Below, piece by piece: positions 1 through 12,521 of a stretch of 64,000 nucleotides of DNA; the stretch's first letter is position 1; every line of letters begins with the position of its first letter. The position numbers were made by a program, and so were the translations under genes. This DNA is from Primula veris (taxonomy: Eukaryota > Streptophyta > Magnoliopsida > Ericales > Primulaceae): NCBI GenBank assembly GCA_963682055.1, contig OY821748.1, forward strand, positions 3,787,001 to 3,851,000. The letters are read 5' to 3'. Under the pieces are notes generated by a model. That model did not search any database. It had not been told where the DNA came from and saw only the letters and a list, made by a program, of their open reading frames with translations.

Positions 1-643
1 ATGACCCATATAATATACATACATATAAATGTAATGATTATTGAAATATATCTCCCTCAATTAAATAGCTTCAAATTTTGGAAAAGAGAAAACCCTAATA
101 TAGCATGACTATGAATGTACTGTAAATTGATAATACAAACGTATGTAAGTTTACAGCATACAACCTACGGGCAGCAAAACGAGCTTAAAAGCTGCAACAA
201 CACGACCGAGCCCTAATACACCCCTTGTGGTGCCTAAACTTTAATTTATACGCAAATAAATAAGTAAAGTTAATAATGGAAATATACATACCTGAACTAA
301 ACGAGCTTAAAGTTGCAAAGAAACAACCCCTAATATAGCCTTAACGATAGCACTACTGTATCTATTATTGTAAATCAACTATACAATCATATATCTTACT
401 GTTACTATATGTCAAGAGCCCTTATGAGGCCTTAGAATCATCCCCCCCCCCCTTAAAATACCCTTAGTAGTAACAGAGTAATTACAAAATTTGACATTCT
501 GGAATTTAAATTTCATTTTAAAAGAAACTACGTAAATTCATGAAACTATTAATTCTTTTACACAGTTATTTTCAGATTTGATTTATTGACAGTAAATTAC
601 TTTGTTTTTAGGGCTTTAATTTCACATCAGGTTTTACTAATCA

Positions 644-671
644 CACGCATCGCGTGGGCGGATTTTGCTAG
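644..671 (+). mobile_element. Candidate Helitron 3' terminus
   Basis: A perfect 5-bp hairpin CACGC-ATC-GCGTG (644-656) is followed by 11 bases and CTAG (668-671), then T. A GC-rich hairpin about 10-12 nt before CTRR, inserted before T, is the classic Helitron 3' end. No 5' TC end or Rep/helicase coding was identified, so the left extent is unknown. It could also be a chance palindrome. Confidence 0.35.
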
Positions 672-819
672 TAAGTGTATAAACTAACGTGACAACGTCC
701 TAAATGCCTTACAATCTAAGAGCAAAAAAATGAGTACTCCTACATAGATACATACATATGAACCAATAAATAAGTAACAATAGTAATAATAGATAGTTAT
801 ATATATAGAAAGAGATGTC

Positions 820-851
820 TATATATATATATATAGATAGATAGATAGATA
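820..851. repeat. TA / TAGA microsatellite
   Basis: (TA)n followed by about four to five TAGA units, ending two bases inside the donor of intron 1 of the UPL6-type gene. Length variation here would sit directly at the splice donor context. Confidence 0.85.
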
Positions 852-854
852 TAC

Positions 855-1016
855 CTGTATTGTGAGAGCGGCGGAGTTTTGTTGGCGATGAGCGAGGCGG
901 CGGTTACGATCGAGACGAGTTTGTTCTAGAAGCTTCTGACGGTCTCTCTCCTTAGAGCTTCTTCCTCCTAAATCCACTCTCTTACGTGTCGACGATGAAT
1001 CCCCGCTAAAAAACAT
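855..1016 (-). CDS. UPL6: HECT E3 ubiquitin ligase UPL6-type, exon 1 (partial gene)
   Basis: The first 54 codons read MFFSGDSSS, then RKRVDLGGRSSKERDRQKLL and an Arg-rich stretch ending SAALTIQ. This matches the highly conserved N-terminus of plant UPL6 (and the related UPL7), HECT-type ubiquitin ligases that begin with a basic helix leading into an IQ (calmodulin-binding) motif. Only the start of the IQ motif (A-L-T-I-Q) is encoded here. The start is the ATG at 1016-1014; an in-frame TAG lies just upstream, so a longer N-terminus is not possible without another exon. The exon ends in phase 0 with CAG before a GT (minus-strand GTATAT) at 854-853. No continuation of the IQ motif is seen down to base 1, so the armadillo-like region and the C-terminal HECT catalytic domain must lie outside the window. 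UPL6 versus UPL7 is judged from memory of the N-terminus; the E3 family call is firm. Confidence 0.85.
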
Positions 1017-1210
1017 TTCCCCCTGATTTATCACCTAAAACCCTATTAACTTATATTACTCTATTACACTAATTAATTCGATCGGGAATCTAATTCCAAT
1101 TATTGTATTTTAGTTCTATACAGCGAATCGGATGGGAGAGAGAGAGAGAGAAGACTTGCGAAAATGGTTTTTATTTTCTTCTTCGTTTTTATATGTATTG
1201 TTTCGTTGTT
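1017..1210 (-). promoter_or_regulatory. 5' UTR / proximal promoter of the UPL6-type gene
   Basis: Sequence directly upstream of the UPL6-type start. It holds a short (GA)n tract at about 1136-1150, which reads as CT repeats on the coding strand, a common feature of plant 5' UTRs. No clear TATA box was assigned. Confidence 0.4.
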
Positions 1211-2033
1211 AATTTCTCTGAGAGAACTTTATAAATGATAAATGATGTGTATTGTATTATTATTTGTATGGGAGTATAAATCATGTGTGACAGTAATTTT
1301 TGCCACGTAACTTGCGTTTGCTTATATTACCATGATTACTCTTTTTATTTGATATTGATCGACACTGTGACAAACACTTCTTTTTCTATAAATTGCTTTC
1401 GTATTCAAATATTTGTGTGTAGGTTTTTTTGGTACACGAGTTTGCTCATTTCTCAATTATTATTGAATTTTTTTTTTAGTCGTAGACAATGTTTTAAAAG
1501 ACGTGTTTAATCGATATTAGATATATTATGCGGTGATTAAACGGAATTAGATAGTATTAGACGTTAGCCGACCAACTTCCGCCTAAATTGCACATTGCGC
1601 ATTTTAAAACATTGCGCATAAATTACGCTCTCAAGTTTTCTATCAGTTATTTGTTATTAAAAAACACACAAAAATACATTTAAATATAATTTAAACGGAC
1701 AGCTTTTCATTTTTAACTGGTTTTTTTAAGACTTTGCTTGAAAACAGTAACAAAAAGAGTTGGTTCGAAAATTTACGATTATTTCACTATGTTGTTTTTA
1801 AAAATAATCTAATGAACAAAAGCACACAAAAAGTGGGCCATCAGTACGGCAGTGGCAACACGACAATGGTGATTGATCAACGGTAACGACAAGTCGGCAA
1901 TTCCGTCTTTGGGACAGGAAGGAAAGAAAAACAAAATGTTATGGTCTTATGGAGATATTTTGTAAATAGAAGAGTGAATCTAACAAATGAAGAGAAATGT
2001 TTAAAAAAATAAAAAAATTGAGAAATGTCTCAA
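1211..2033. other. Intergenic, no gene recognised
   Basis: AT-rich sequence upstream of the UPL6-type gene. The open frame at 1283-1510 has no recognisable domain and composition typical of random AT-rich DNA. Nothing else was assigned. Confidence 0.5.
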
Positions 2034-2535
2034 ACTTAAATATGTGGGTTTTTTTTTTCTTTCTTGCATTTGCTAACATCTCATTTTGTTTTTTAGCCAC
2101 CTACTATCATTTATTTCTTTCGCTTCTCTCTACTTACAATATTTATCTTTTTTGGGATACTTAACAGAATTGACAACACGTGTTGTCACGTGACCCATTT
2201 CCGTTAACGGCATGGGCAAATATTGTCAATTCAGGAGCAAACTTAAAAAAAATAGTTGGATGAAGCTAAAAAAATGTGTCAAAAAAAAGTACGCCTTAGG
2301 TGTAAAAATACGTCAGACCGGCCCTAGTTTAGACCCATTGTTAACGCATTAATGGAAATGGGTCATGTAACGGCACGTGTTCTTAATTCTATTAAGTATT
2401 TTGCACTTGCTTCCCAAAAAAGACAAGCATTGTAACCATAGGGAAGCGGAAGAAAAAAATGATAGTATGAGACTTAAAAACGAAATGTGGTGTTAGTACA
2501 TGTAGTAAAAACAAAAACAACCATAAATATGTTTA
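2034..2535. mobile_element. Foldback (long-TIR) MITE-like element
   Basis: Two arms of roughly 180-190 bp in inverted orientation (about 2034-2220 and 2340-2535) surround a loop of about 120 bp. Matching blocks include ACCCATTTCC with GTTAA nearby, TCTTTTTTGGGA, and TACTATCAT toward the outer ends. The arms also carry CACGTG palindromes. Long imperfect terminal repeats suggest a Mutator-type foldback MITE. No target-site duplication was found and no transposase is encoded. Confidence 0.65.
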
Positions 2536-2954
2536 GGGGCGGAATCAGGGTGGTTTTTTTAGGGGGGTCGTGGTGTAAAAAATATGTCGAATAGAGGATA
2601 AAATAAATAAAATCTAATACAAAAATAAATAATTTTTTCTATGTTTAACATATCATAAAATAAATATGAAGTTAAGACAAAAGGTATTGGACAATAAAAT
2701 ATATTTTTTAGTAATCTTTGTTTGGAAAAATAGAATGGTCATTTACGAAATTTGGTAATTTCAAGATAAAAAACAGAAATTTTTAGAAAAAAATAAGTAA
2801 CATGATTTGAACTAGATACCTTCCACTACCTTAAAACCAATTTTACCACTACAACCATAACTATTTTGTTTAATTTAGGGAGACCATCAATATATATCTT
2901 AAATTTTTTTAAATTACACATATAAAAAAAATTGAAAATCACCGTCCGGCGCTG
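2534..2954. mobile_element. Putative non-autonomous element with AGGGGCGGA terminus
   Basis: It starts AGGGGCGGAATCAGGG and ends CCGGCGCTG, a weak inverted terminus. The left end matches the GGGGCGGA(G/T)CCAG type start common in plant genomes. The interior has no coding capacity. The right edge is uncertain. It abuts the preceding foldback element. Confidence 0.4.
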
Positions 2955-4253
2955 AATATGTTTATAAGAACTATCCCATTTCTTAAACATGTTTATGAAT
3001 TTGAACTTCAAAGAATTCCACTTTATTACCCGGGCCTTAATTTCTCACTTTCATTGTTCTTTGGTTAATTACTTTCAAGCCCACAATTCCATTCAAGACT
3101 TATCGTTGTCCATGTATTTGGGTTGGAGTGGCTGATCAAGTATGAAGCCCATATTTTTGTAATACAATTCTAAAACGGGTCAAGATAGGGTTTTCTTTTC
3201 CCCATTCAGTTATGCTTTATATGAAACTTGATCGGCACAATAACAACTTTTAAGTTATTTTTTTACACTTTGATATATTTCTCATTTAGATTATAATATT
3301 TTTTTAACCTTTAAAACAACTTTTAACTTCTTTTTTATATTTTAATATCATTCTCGTATAGAATATAAGTTATTTTTGACGTTTAAAAAAAGCTTTTATG
3401 ATTTTTTTTATTGGATCGGTTGATTAAAACTTAAAAAAAGTTTTGACAGAGTACCCCTATTTAAAAATTCTTGTAAAATATGATCCGTGACTAATATTGT
3501 CACCTTCAGGTGCTACTATTTGTTCTGGGCCGCTACTTATTACTTACTACTATTTCTTTAATAATGGGTACATAGGTAGCTAAAAAAGCCCAGAGGAAAC
3601 CATAGCACGTTATTACCCACGAAACCAACAAATGTGAACATATTGTGTCCCATAACACAAGTTATATGCAGTGTATAAAAGTGATTGTTTTGGGTGGTAG
3701 CTAGCAATCTAAGTTCAAAATGTTAACTGCATATTAAGCCAGTTCAATATGATAAATGTTCTGCTTTTGTCTTGATCTACGAAAAAAACTCACCCCCGGT
3801 AAGGAAAATGATTTCTAAGTATACCAATTCATTTGGTACAATAGATTATAAAGGGTAAAGCCGTATCGAGAGAAGCAAATATTACAGAAAAACTGCACAA
3901 CGACCAGCTAGCTAGCTCGCACGCGGCCACCTCAAACCAGCTGACACTCCATAGCAATATGTAATCTCATAGGCGGATATTCCAAACTTCTAGTAATCAG
4001 TTCATCATTCTTACCCGCATTATTTATTTAATGGAGCACATTTGCATCATCTGAATTGGTACCGAATCGGGATTCCAAGTACAGTACAATATTTCTCACC
4101 TCAGACAACATCTTTGCAATTGCATAACGAAGTATCACAAGTGACTAATAGCTCTCAATTTGCATAACGTCAGGCAACAAAAGCCTAAGTACTATATAAG
4201 ACTTACATAATAGGAAACCCAATTTAAACAATATTACGTAATTATATATATTT
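2955..4253. other. Intergenic, no gene recognised
   Basis: AT-rich DNA with no ORF of interest. Only short palindromes such as the AGCTAGCTAGCT tract near 3906-3917 stand out. Confidence 0.45.
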
Positions 4254-4720
4254 ACATGATACCAATTGAACTGTTGAGTTGTTGCCTTGTCTTTTCACAG
4301 ATACAGTTGATATTTTATGATCGGGTTTATTTGTGTGTTGCCACCTCGATAATTTTTTTTTTGAACTAGTCCGTATTGAGTCGTATTGAGTATTCAAATG
4401 TCTTCTTATGCATCTTCTATTCCCAAAGTTCCTTCGCCTGCTTGATAATATTTCAGTGCATTTTCATTGATTGTCACATACTTTATTAATTTCTTATATA
4501 TGTATTTTTTTGTATTTTGATATGTATGTGCGAAGTATGATTTTTTGTTAAGTTTATTGAGTTAGCGGACTTCTGTCGTCTTGTGACTTTGTATTATTCT
4601 AGTTTACTTAGCTTATTGGAGTCTGTTCTAGTTACACTGAATCATGTATTTACGTCCCGTTATTATTAATAATAAAGAGCAAATGTCTTTTGAGGAAAAA
4701 AAAAAAACATGATAGCAATT
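4254..4720 (+). mobile_element. 5'-truncated LINE tail with target-site duplication
   Basis: A 14-bp direct repeat ACATGATA(C/G)CAATT at 4254-4267 and 4707-4720 (13 of 14 identical) brackets about 440 bp that ends in AATAATAAAG, then a run of 12 A. Poly(A) next to a target-site duplication is the signature of target-primed reverse transcription. The body has no intact ORF and looks like a LINE 3' untranslated region. Confidence 0.65.
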
Positions 4721-7430
4721 TATAATTATAAAACAAACACTAAACAATAAATTAACAAAATGATAAGGGAAACACCTATAAATTTCGATGATTTAACTTC
4801 TGCTACATGCATGTCGATATATCACAATGTGGCATAAAATAAGAAATCGGTATTAAGATTGCATATCATAATTAAAAATCAAACTTCGTGACTTTTGATA
4901 ACAATGTGAAGTCCAAACGCGTTGCGAATTAAGTATTCTCATAGATAATGTAATGATTGAACCGTACCAAGTTACCAACTTAGTTTTGAAGTTTGGACTT
5001 AAAATGCTTCCAAACAATTTTTAACGTTGACCATTGCATATTCTGAGAAGAAAAAACTTACTAACAAGTTGAAATTGGCTTCTCAAAGTCAAACTTCTAG
5101 AAAAACCAAGCTGCAGTAAAATTCTTTTCGAGAGAATGATTTTATTTATAATACTATAGAGCAAAGGTCAACGTAAAATACTTATGTATATTATATTTGG
5201 TTTTTGTTGCATTATACAACATGTCATAAACAACAAGTCAATGTATATTTTATACACATGTATTCAGATAGTACTATAGATTGAGGTCACAAAAAATTCA
5301 ACTCGTTGACATCAAGACTTGCGTCTCTAGTCTACTGTAATTTTCTTATAAAATTCCAAATCAAATTTTGTATGGGGTCCGTTTCTTTTACCCAAATTAA
5401 AATTTATTTTAGTAACATAATTCATATTGTTACTTTACCTTCAATCGCACAGATTAAGTCCGTCCAAAATTACGTTTTATTTTACTTTCACGCCTATTGA
5501 GTGGCCGACACCTAATTAAGCTGGCTGGCCTTGCTCTCATCACACATTAAAAAATGACTTACAGACTAAGAGTTTGTCAAAAATTATTTACATCTGACTG
5601 AATGTAAGTTTACATCTGACTGAATGCCCGCCTTAGACAACCTGTTCATGCGTAATACGACACTAGTTAGCGTTTTTCTGCAACATTTAGCGATAATTAG
5701 ACGATGACACGCTGATACTAGATGCATGTAAACAACCCTGCCCCATATTTTTAAGAAGTCTTATCATAACGTACAATTTTATTTATTGTAAAAAGTTATT
5801 AAGAATAATTGTCTGTAACTAGACTTCGGACTACAGCTTCCCTATCCAGATATATATTTGTCCGTCGCGCGCTTCTTCACAGTATCGACAATTTAGCAAT
5901 ATAAATGTGACTATAAATCACACAGTATCATTCCAAAATTAATTAATGTTTGAGTGAAATGATATTTTATTAGCTTACGAGTTTTCAATTATCTATTTAA
6001 AGAGCATTATAAATGAGATCATTGTCATGTAACAGATAATTTAAACAAATTAAAGGGTTGTCTTTGTTGACAAGTAAACGCATATATGGTCAATCACACG
6101 GCCGCTGTATAAATGTTTCATAGACTTCGTAGGAGTGGAAAAATAATGTCACTACAAAATGGGAAAATGTCTTATATGGACAAATACATTCATTATCTTA
6201 CAATATGTTATTATTTAAATGCGTAGTCATGAAAATAACACAGTTTCTTTAACACATATATACCAGATCGAGACTGAGACATCTATACTAGATCGAGACA
6301 TCTAGATCGGTGGCTTTTAAATTTCCACATTCTTATGTCTAGCTTTTCAACAATAATAGTTACTATGTTTTGTAAAAGAATGAAGCATGATGACACGTTA
6401 ATGTAAATTAATCAAAGACCATACGTTTATTGATTAATTAACTGTGTTTGCATCATCTTGTTGTGTCTTTTTGGAACCTAGTGTTGCTAATAAATTAAAA
6501 GCTAGGAATGACAAAGCTTGCCACTATAAGTTTGTTTTCTTGTTGGGTTGCAATATGTTATGTGTGTTCATACTTCACAAATTTAAGTTTTTATCTCATT
6601 TTTCTTTTTATGCAGTGTGATTGTTTCAAGGCTTTACAAAGAATGAATAAATATATTCACTATTCTCCTATATATTACTTCAGAAAGTATAAACAAATTT
6701 TGATCTTAGACTTTCTATTACAGCGCCTTAATTATATCCAAAATTCCAAACTACAAATGCAATCATTTCATATATAAATTTTAAAAAAATTATTGTTTAC
6801 TATACCAATCTGTTGATGCTTAAGAAATTGCATGTCCACCTACAAATATTAACAATTTACATACTCATGTATAAGAAATCAAACAATCAACACACTACAA
6901 TTAACTTATATTGACTTTTAAACGAAATTTTAGTCAACTATAATCATTTGACCACTTTTAATGAGAATTTACTGCTTTGCACGTGACCGTCTGTGACTAA
7001 ACTTCCGTTAAAATATCAACAAACGTTAACCGCAGTGTGCTTATTGTTTGATTTATTGTAGCTGAGCATGCAAATTATTAATATTAATAAGTGAGTAGGC
7101 AGTTTTTTAATCACCAATAGATTGGTGTAACAAACAATAATTTTCCTATAAATTTACGCTCATGTATTCGTGTACTTTTTGATCAATAGATCATTTGAAG
7201 TTTTGAACACAAGTCACACATTAACCCTTGTTTTAGAGAGAAAACTTTTCGTGTTTAATTCTTCCTGATATGGAAAATCGTTAACTAAAAATGGTTACAC
7301 TGAAGCATTTGCTGATGGTTATCAGCTCATATTTGGGATGTTTGGTATTTTAAGATGGTTTGAGTCCTATCTTTTTAGTTAAGTTTTGTTGGTCTTAACT
7401 TATTAACTAGCATTATAAAATTTTCATCCG
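4721..7430. other. Intergenic, no gene recognised
   Basis: AT-rich. A perfect 18-bp repeat (TTTACATCTGACTGAATG) occurs at 5587-5604 and 5609-5626. The ORFs at 5306-5500 and 6508-6777 show no domain or codon pattern supporting a protein. Confidence 0.45.
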
Positions 7431-7439
7431 TTGTTCTAG

Positions 7440-8518
7440 TTGCTGTTATGCAGTTAAGTTCCAAGTATAGTTGCAACCACAGTTGAAATCTAAGTATAGT
7501 GATGGATAGAACAGTAAAGTTAAATGTACTTAAATTAAATCACACGCACATTTAACAACGGAGTTCACCCAACTGGGCTATGTCTCCGAGGCACTCACCC
7601 AAATTATGATATTATAAAAGCTTACAATATATGATTTAAGTCTTAATAAAAAACTCTCAGACCCCCTCTAAATTTTTCTGCCTATCTCTATATTGCTCAT
7701 ACCTTATAACTATCACTCAAAATATCAATGACATCCCACCATTGTTTTTCATTTAAAAGCTCACGGTGTATTATCTCAAGAATGATTTCTTTATAATTTA
7801 GAACACACTTTTTACAAGCAAAGTTATCAACTATTTATAGGAGTTAAAACAATTTTATTTCTTCAAGATCTTAATGATTGCTTTTGACTATTTTGATTGA
7901 CTTCAATCTTTCCATATTGCACGAGATACTTCAGCGTAGAATTGACGTCAATCTTTATACGTTAATACCTGTTAATAACTAGCTTGGAAATAAGAGTTAC
8001 TCTTTTCCTAAAACAAGTAACATATAAGATAGTATTTTTTAGACATAAAATCTTTTTGAATATATTTTGAAACATTAACTCCATATATTATTCAATCTAA
8101 AATAGATCATACTGATTTTGACAGGAAACATATATTGAATTAATTGATAAAGACTTGAATGAAAATAGAGATCTAGATTGTCTAATTAAATGAAACATAT
8201 CTTTATAAACTAATCTCCCTATATACTTTAGGCAACATCTTTTCTGATCACTTTAATATTCTCAATATACACAAACTAAATATTTAAGAACATATCCTGC
8301 ATATTTAAAGCAAATAAACATTATTAAAGAATAGTAATGCAGAAATACAGAACTGGACAGAATCCTGCATAACAGCAGGTTGAAACTGTGGTTGCAACTG
8401 AGGTTGCAACCTCACTTATAAACTTAAACCTGTCTCAATTCTTAACAATCAATTATGATTATTTAGTTCAAACCAATAGACAACAAATAGTTCATAGTAC
8501 AGAAATCTGGTCCTAACA
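7440..8518 (-). mobile_element. Decayed Ty1/copia-type LTR remnant
   Basis: Read on the minus strand it begins TGTTAGGACCAG at 8518. It contains a TATA-like CTATAAATAG, and near 7610-7560 has the GGTGAGTGCCTCGGAGAC and GTTGGGTGAACTCCGTT blocks that I associate with the R-U5 part of copia-type LTRs. A TGCATAACAGCA block occurs near both ends together with GTGGTTGCAACT. No matching target duplication or primer binding site was found, so the left edge is approximate. Confidence 0.5.
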
Positions 8519-9170
8519 CTTTATAATCTCTAGATCTATGCTCAGTCATGTGATTAGAATATGGCAGGTAATGTTGTTGTTTGGTCGAAGGACTCGAAGC
8601 CCTTTTAAAGCTAGCTTTTCTTATGATCAGAAGTGATTACATGGAATGGAAGATGGTTATCTCTATTTTGAAAAGTCTCTTTTGACTAGGCTACACTGTA
8701 GAGCCTTAGTTCATTGACTATTATTAGCAGGTGTATTTGTTATGAATTTGTTACTTAAGTTTTTGCTTAAACCTAACGATGGTAATCTCTTTTTTCAATT
8801 TTAGTTTTGCTCTTTAACCTTTGCCCTTGATCACTCTGATCTTGAAGATACAAGGGGGTGATATGGGTTGGAGTGATAAGAAGGTGGATAAAAGTTTATG
8901 GAAGCAATTTTTTTATTGATTTTACGATTTACATTATTAGTCTATACAATTTTTTCTCTTATTTCAGTGAAAATAGGACTTTACTGTTCGGATTGATTGT
9001 TGTACAATAGTTTGTTTGTTTTTCTAAATAGCTACTATGCGAGCTTGACACATAAGAAACATATTTCTTTTTGCGCAATAATAACTATTGGGATTTTACA
9101 TAAAAAAAAAAATGACACATTAATTGGTAAACGAATTAAGTAGAAAAATACCAAGTTACTAATCTTTTTC
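8519..9170. other. Intergenic, no gene recognised
   Basis: AT-rich, with poly(A) and poly(T) runs only. Confidence 0.4.
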
Positions 9171-9816
9171 CAGGGTGACATTTTTTACCGATTTGTACCA
9201 ACCGACCGCTTTTCGAGCCGAACCAATTAAGTCGGTACCAAAAATTTAGTATACCGACATTACGGTACGATACAATCGAACCGATCTTTGAAAGTCGGTT
9301 CGGTTTCGGTATTCGTTTAGTAAGTTCGGTATAATACTGATTCAAACCGAAATATTAAAATATACTATATAGACAAATAAAATAAAAGACTTATATACAC
9401 TTAATTATTAATATTGTTATAATATACTTATATTATTTTTTCTAATGAATACTTTTAATATTTTTATTTATTTATAACTTTTATTAAAAATGTCTATTAG
9501 TGTTTACTGTTTTATGCAAATAAAAAAGAAATGTAATAATAATATAAATAAATATATATTTTTAATCTACTATTTTTAAAACTTTATACTAAGTTTTTTT
9601 TTCTCAAAACGCATTATTTTTCTATTATCACTTTAAACTCTAAACTTTGGTATAAAATCGAAACCGAACCGAATCAACCGAATAGTTTGGTATACCGAAA
9701 GTTCGGTATACCGAATTTTTTGGTGCGATAATGATATAAAAATTCTCAAAGCAAACTAGTTTAGTACGATATCAGTATGTAGTAAAAAAGTTCGGTAGCG
9801 AACCAATATGCCCCTG
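9171..9816. mobile_element. hAT-like non-autonomous element
   Basis: Termini CAGGGTGACAT and, inverted, CAGGGGCATAT. Both subterminal regions are filled with ACCGAACCG / TTCGGTAT motifs in opposite orientation (9190-9350 and 9655-9800), around an AT-rich centre. Starts of the CAGGGGTG type with clustered subterminal motifs are typical of hAT MITEs. An 8-bp target duplication is not convincing (CTTTT shared only). The minus-strand ORF at 9136-9345 is produced by the repeats. Confidence 0.6.
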
Positions 9817-10136
9817 CTTTTCACAACCGTCATAAATAATTTATTCTGAACCGAAGGACCATTCTCAAATGAAAATACATTAATTTGAAACTAAATTTGG
9901 TAGTCTTGTTTATTTTGTCTGCCTAGTTTTCCTAAAACGATATAATGCTACTGCTTCGACTAAGAAGTATGAGGTTCTGTATAGACTATGGTATAGCCTC
10001 ACATTTTTTTTCTTAAACTACGTTTTTCGATAGTTCCAATTATAGATTGGTGATTAAGTATATATTATTTTACAGTGGAAAGTCCCACAAAAGTTTTCAA
10101 GAAAAATAGTTCAAATAAGAATAAAAAATAGAGAAT
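9817..10136. other. Intergenic, no gene recognised
   Basis: AT-rich sequence between two MITE-like elements; nothing assigned. Confidence 0.4.
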
Positions 10137-10296
10137 ATATCCATTCAAAAAACTTGCCCAAAAATCTTACATGCTCATGTGGCGGGTTAAGTGTACCAAT
10201 CATTTTTGTTTCGATATTAAAATCATATTTTTATTTAATTTATAATTGGTTCAACTAATCCGCCACGTCAGCGGATAAGTTTTTTAAGTGGGTATG
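10137..10296 (-). mobile_element. Small foldback MITE, family A copy 1
   Basis: A roughly 160-bp palindrome with arms matching AAAAAACTT, GTGGCGG(A/G)TTA and ACCAAT(C/T)A on both sides. The same sequence in opposite orientation occurs at about 18511-18690, including an internal TCGA(A/T)AT.. AAATCATATTTTTATTTAA block, so this is a dispersed family. No coding capacity. Confidence 0.65.
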
Positions 10297-12367
10297 ACAA
10301 TACTAAAATATTAGTACCATTTTTCTCTCTCTCATTGATTGGTCGTTTTCGAGGATTGACTTGATGCAACGTGTGACATTGTATCTAGTCTAGACAAATG
10401 TATAATGTATGTAAATTTTTTGTAATTTTATTTTTAACGTAATTCTACTTTCAATAAATTTAATTCAATTTCGTCATACAAGTCCTAATTTATTTATTTT
10501 GAAAATTGATCATTCCTTATTTTCATAAGTATAATATTAAGTTTCGGCCCATCTTAAGCTGTATTCTAAAATAGTCATGCAAATTATACTGATACTCTGA
10601 ATTAAAATTATATACCTGTGTTGATTAAACATTTCTATATATTATCAACAAAGAGTTATTAAACTATACAGTGGTGTTTTTTCTTCTTCAAACAAGCCCA
10701 TTTTCATCCATAACTTAAGCTGCAGTGCATATCAACAATTATGGTAATCTTTAATTACTATAGAATTAATTTATTATATATTGAAATTGAACTCGTTGAG
10801 TCGTTGCGTTTTGCAGATACAATAGTGCAATACACATCATACACAGTAATGAATAATGTAAGCAATCTTAATTACGTATATGATCACATTTGTGCTTTTC
10901 TTATCTGAAAAACAAATCATTTCTAAGTATTTACTCAAATCATCACCTTCCATTTGTCCTCGTACGTGGTTGAGTGTTGAATGCAAATTGCAAATGCAAT
11001 TGTCACTAGATATCAGACCAAATCTTATGTATGTGAAAATAAAATTGTAAATTGAATAATGCTATAGTGCTTATCTTATAGCGAGCTAGTGATTCGATGG
11101 TCCCAATTCCAAATGTCGTTACATGATCACATGTTTTCGATATCAGTTTTGGATGAAACAACTTTGAAATCAGGAGTCTTCGACCTTCGATGAATGTCCA
11201 ATATTCTACTTTAACGTGTCCCAATATATCTGTCAAATTTCTAAAACAAGAAATGAAGAAAAATGTAAAAAACACAATTACATGACAAAACTTGAGTTAA
11301 AGAAAGTTTTTTTTTTTTTTTTGCAATTTTCAATAGCAATTAATGAGTTATCTTAACATGTGTTTAACATGGACACTTCAAAATGAACGGAAGATTAGGT
11401 TAATATGAATCGTTACTAATTGACATTAGATCTCTACGACCTTGAAGACGCTAAGATGATACTGATATTAAAATTACTAGGGACATCACATGTATATTAC
11501 ACATAATGATGATACATGTATTAGTGAGGTATGGGAGAGTCCTTTTTGGGGATAAGTAAATGCGATTTGTTATAAGCACAGGGAGTCATACAGTTTATTT
11601 TTTGTCTCATCGGAAAAGGATTACTAAATTTATATAAATATAATTAAAACTTTTCATTGCTCGTAGTGAAATGTCCATCAAATATATATAAGGTGGTGAA
11701 GATTTCATTTCCATCAAATAATGTCCATTAAATGACATTATGAAACTGAGTTTTTAAAGTTACAAAGTATTTACAAATTTAAACTCAGCTTCCAACTTTT
11801 ATGCCAGTTTTTGGATTTTTTAACATTTTATTTTTAATTTTAATTTTATTATGAGAAATTAGAATTTTTTTTAATTAATAACTATAAATTATAAAGGTGA
11901 GTTTTTAATTTGTAATACCAAGCTTTAGAATCTATAAAACCCATTCTATAATTTATATAAAAAAAAAATTGAACAATTTTCAATTTTTCAATAAAAATTT
12001 GAAAATAGCAAAAAAAAAACTTGAAAGTCTGACTTTATTTATTGTAAAATCCATTTTGAAATTTAAAATTATCAGTTTTATAATTTATATTTAGTTTTCA
12101 ACAAAGTTCTATTTTTCATAATAAGGCAAAAGAAAGTCAATTTTTTTTTTTGTAAAATAAGTTTTACAAAATGTTAAAATTTGGCTTTATAATTTTATGT
12201 TTACCTTGACAAAGAAAATTTAAAATCTTATAATTTTTGTGTTTTTATTTTATTTTTTAAATAAAGTCAAATGAAAAAAAATGACAATTGCGGTATAAGT
12301 CTACCTATGAGTTACAATTTGTAACTATAAGTGCGATATTGAACTGGATTTAGAAAAGTGAGGCACT
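10297..12367. other. Intergenic, no gene recognised
   Basis: AT-rich. The segment at about 10788-10830 resembles the first 45 bp of the retroposon at 4268. The minus-strand ORF at 11006-11275 has no recognisable domain. Confidence 0.4.
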
Positions 12368-12521
12368 ACCGATTAATTGTTTTTTACAAAAATACGTGTA
12401 AGTTTTAAAATTATCAGAATGAAAATTTTTAAAGGTTAATCATACAGTTCAAAAATTAAATTATATGATTTAATTTTAAAAATTTTTATTTCGACAATTT
12501 TAATACATGTTATAAATCGGT
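12368..12521. mobile_element. Small foldback MITE-like hairpin
   Basis: Outer ACCGATT and inverted AATCGGT bracket two arms of about 55 bp sharing TTAAAATT, a TCA/CGA step and GAAAATTTTTAAA blocks, centred near 12445. About 154 bp, no coding capacity. Confidence 0.5.

Larger units (their letters stand above)
1..854 (-). other. Intron 1 of the UPL6-type gene (partial)
   Basis: Non-coding sequence downstream of the exon 1 donor, running off the left edge. It contains a TA/TAGA microsatellite next to the splice site, a run of 12 C at about 440-451, a Helitron-like terminus at 644-671, and two or three diverged segments near 40-150, 170-230 and 280-390. These segments share an AGCTT(A/C)AA-type core followed by CCCTAATA. 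No second exon was recognised. Confidence 0.6.
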
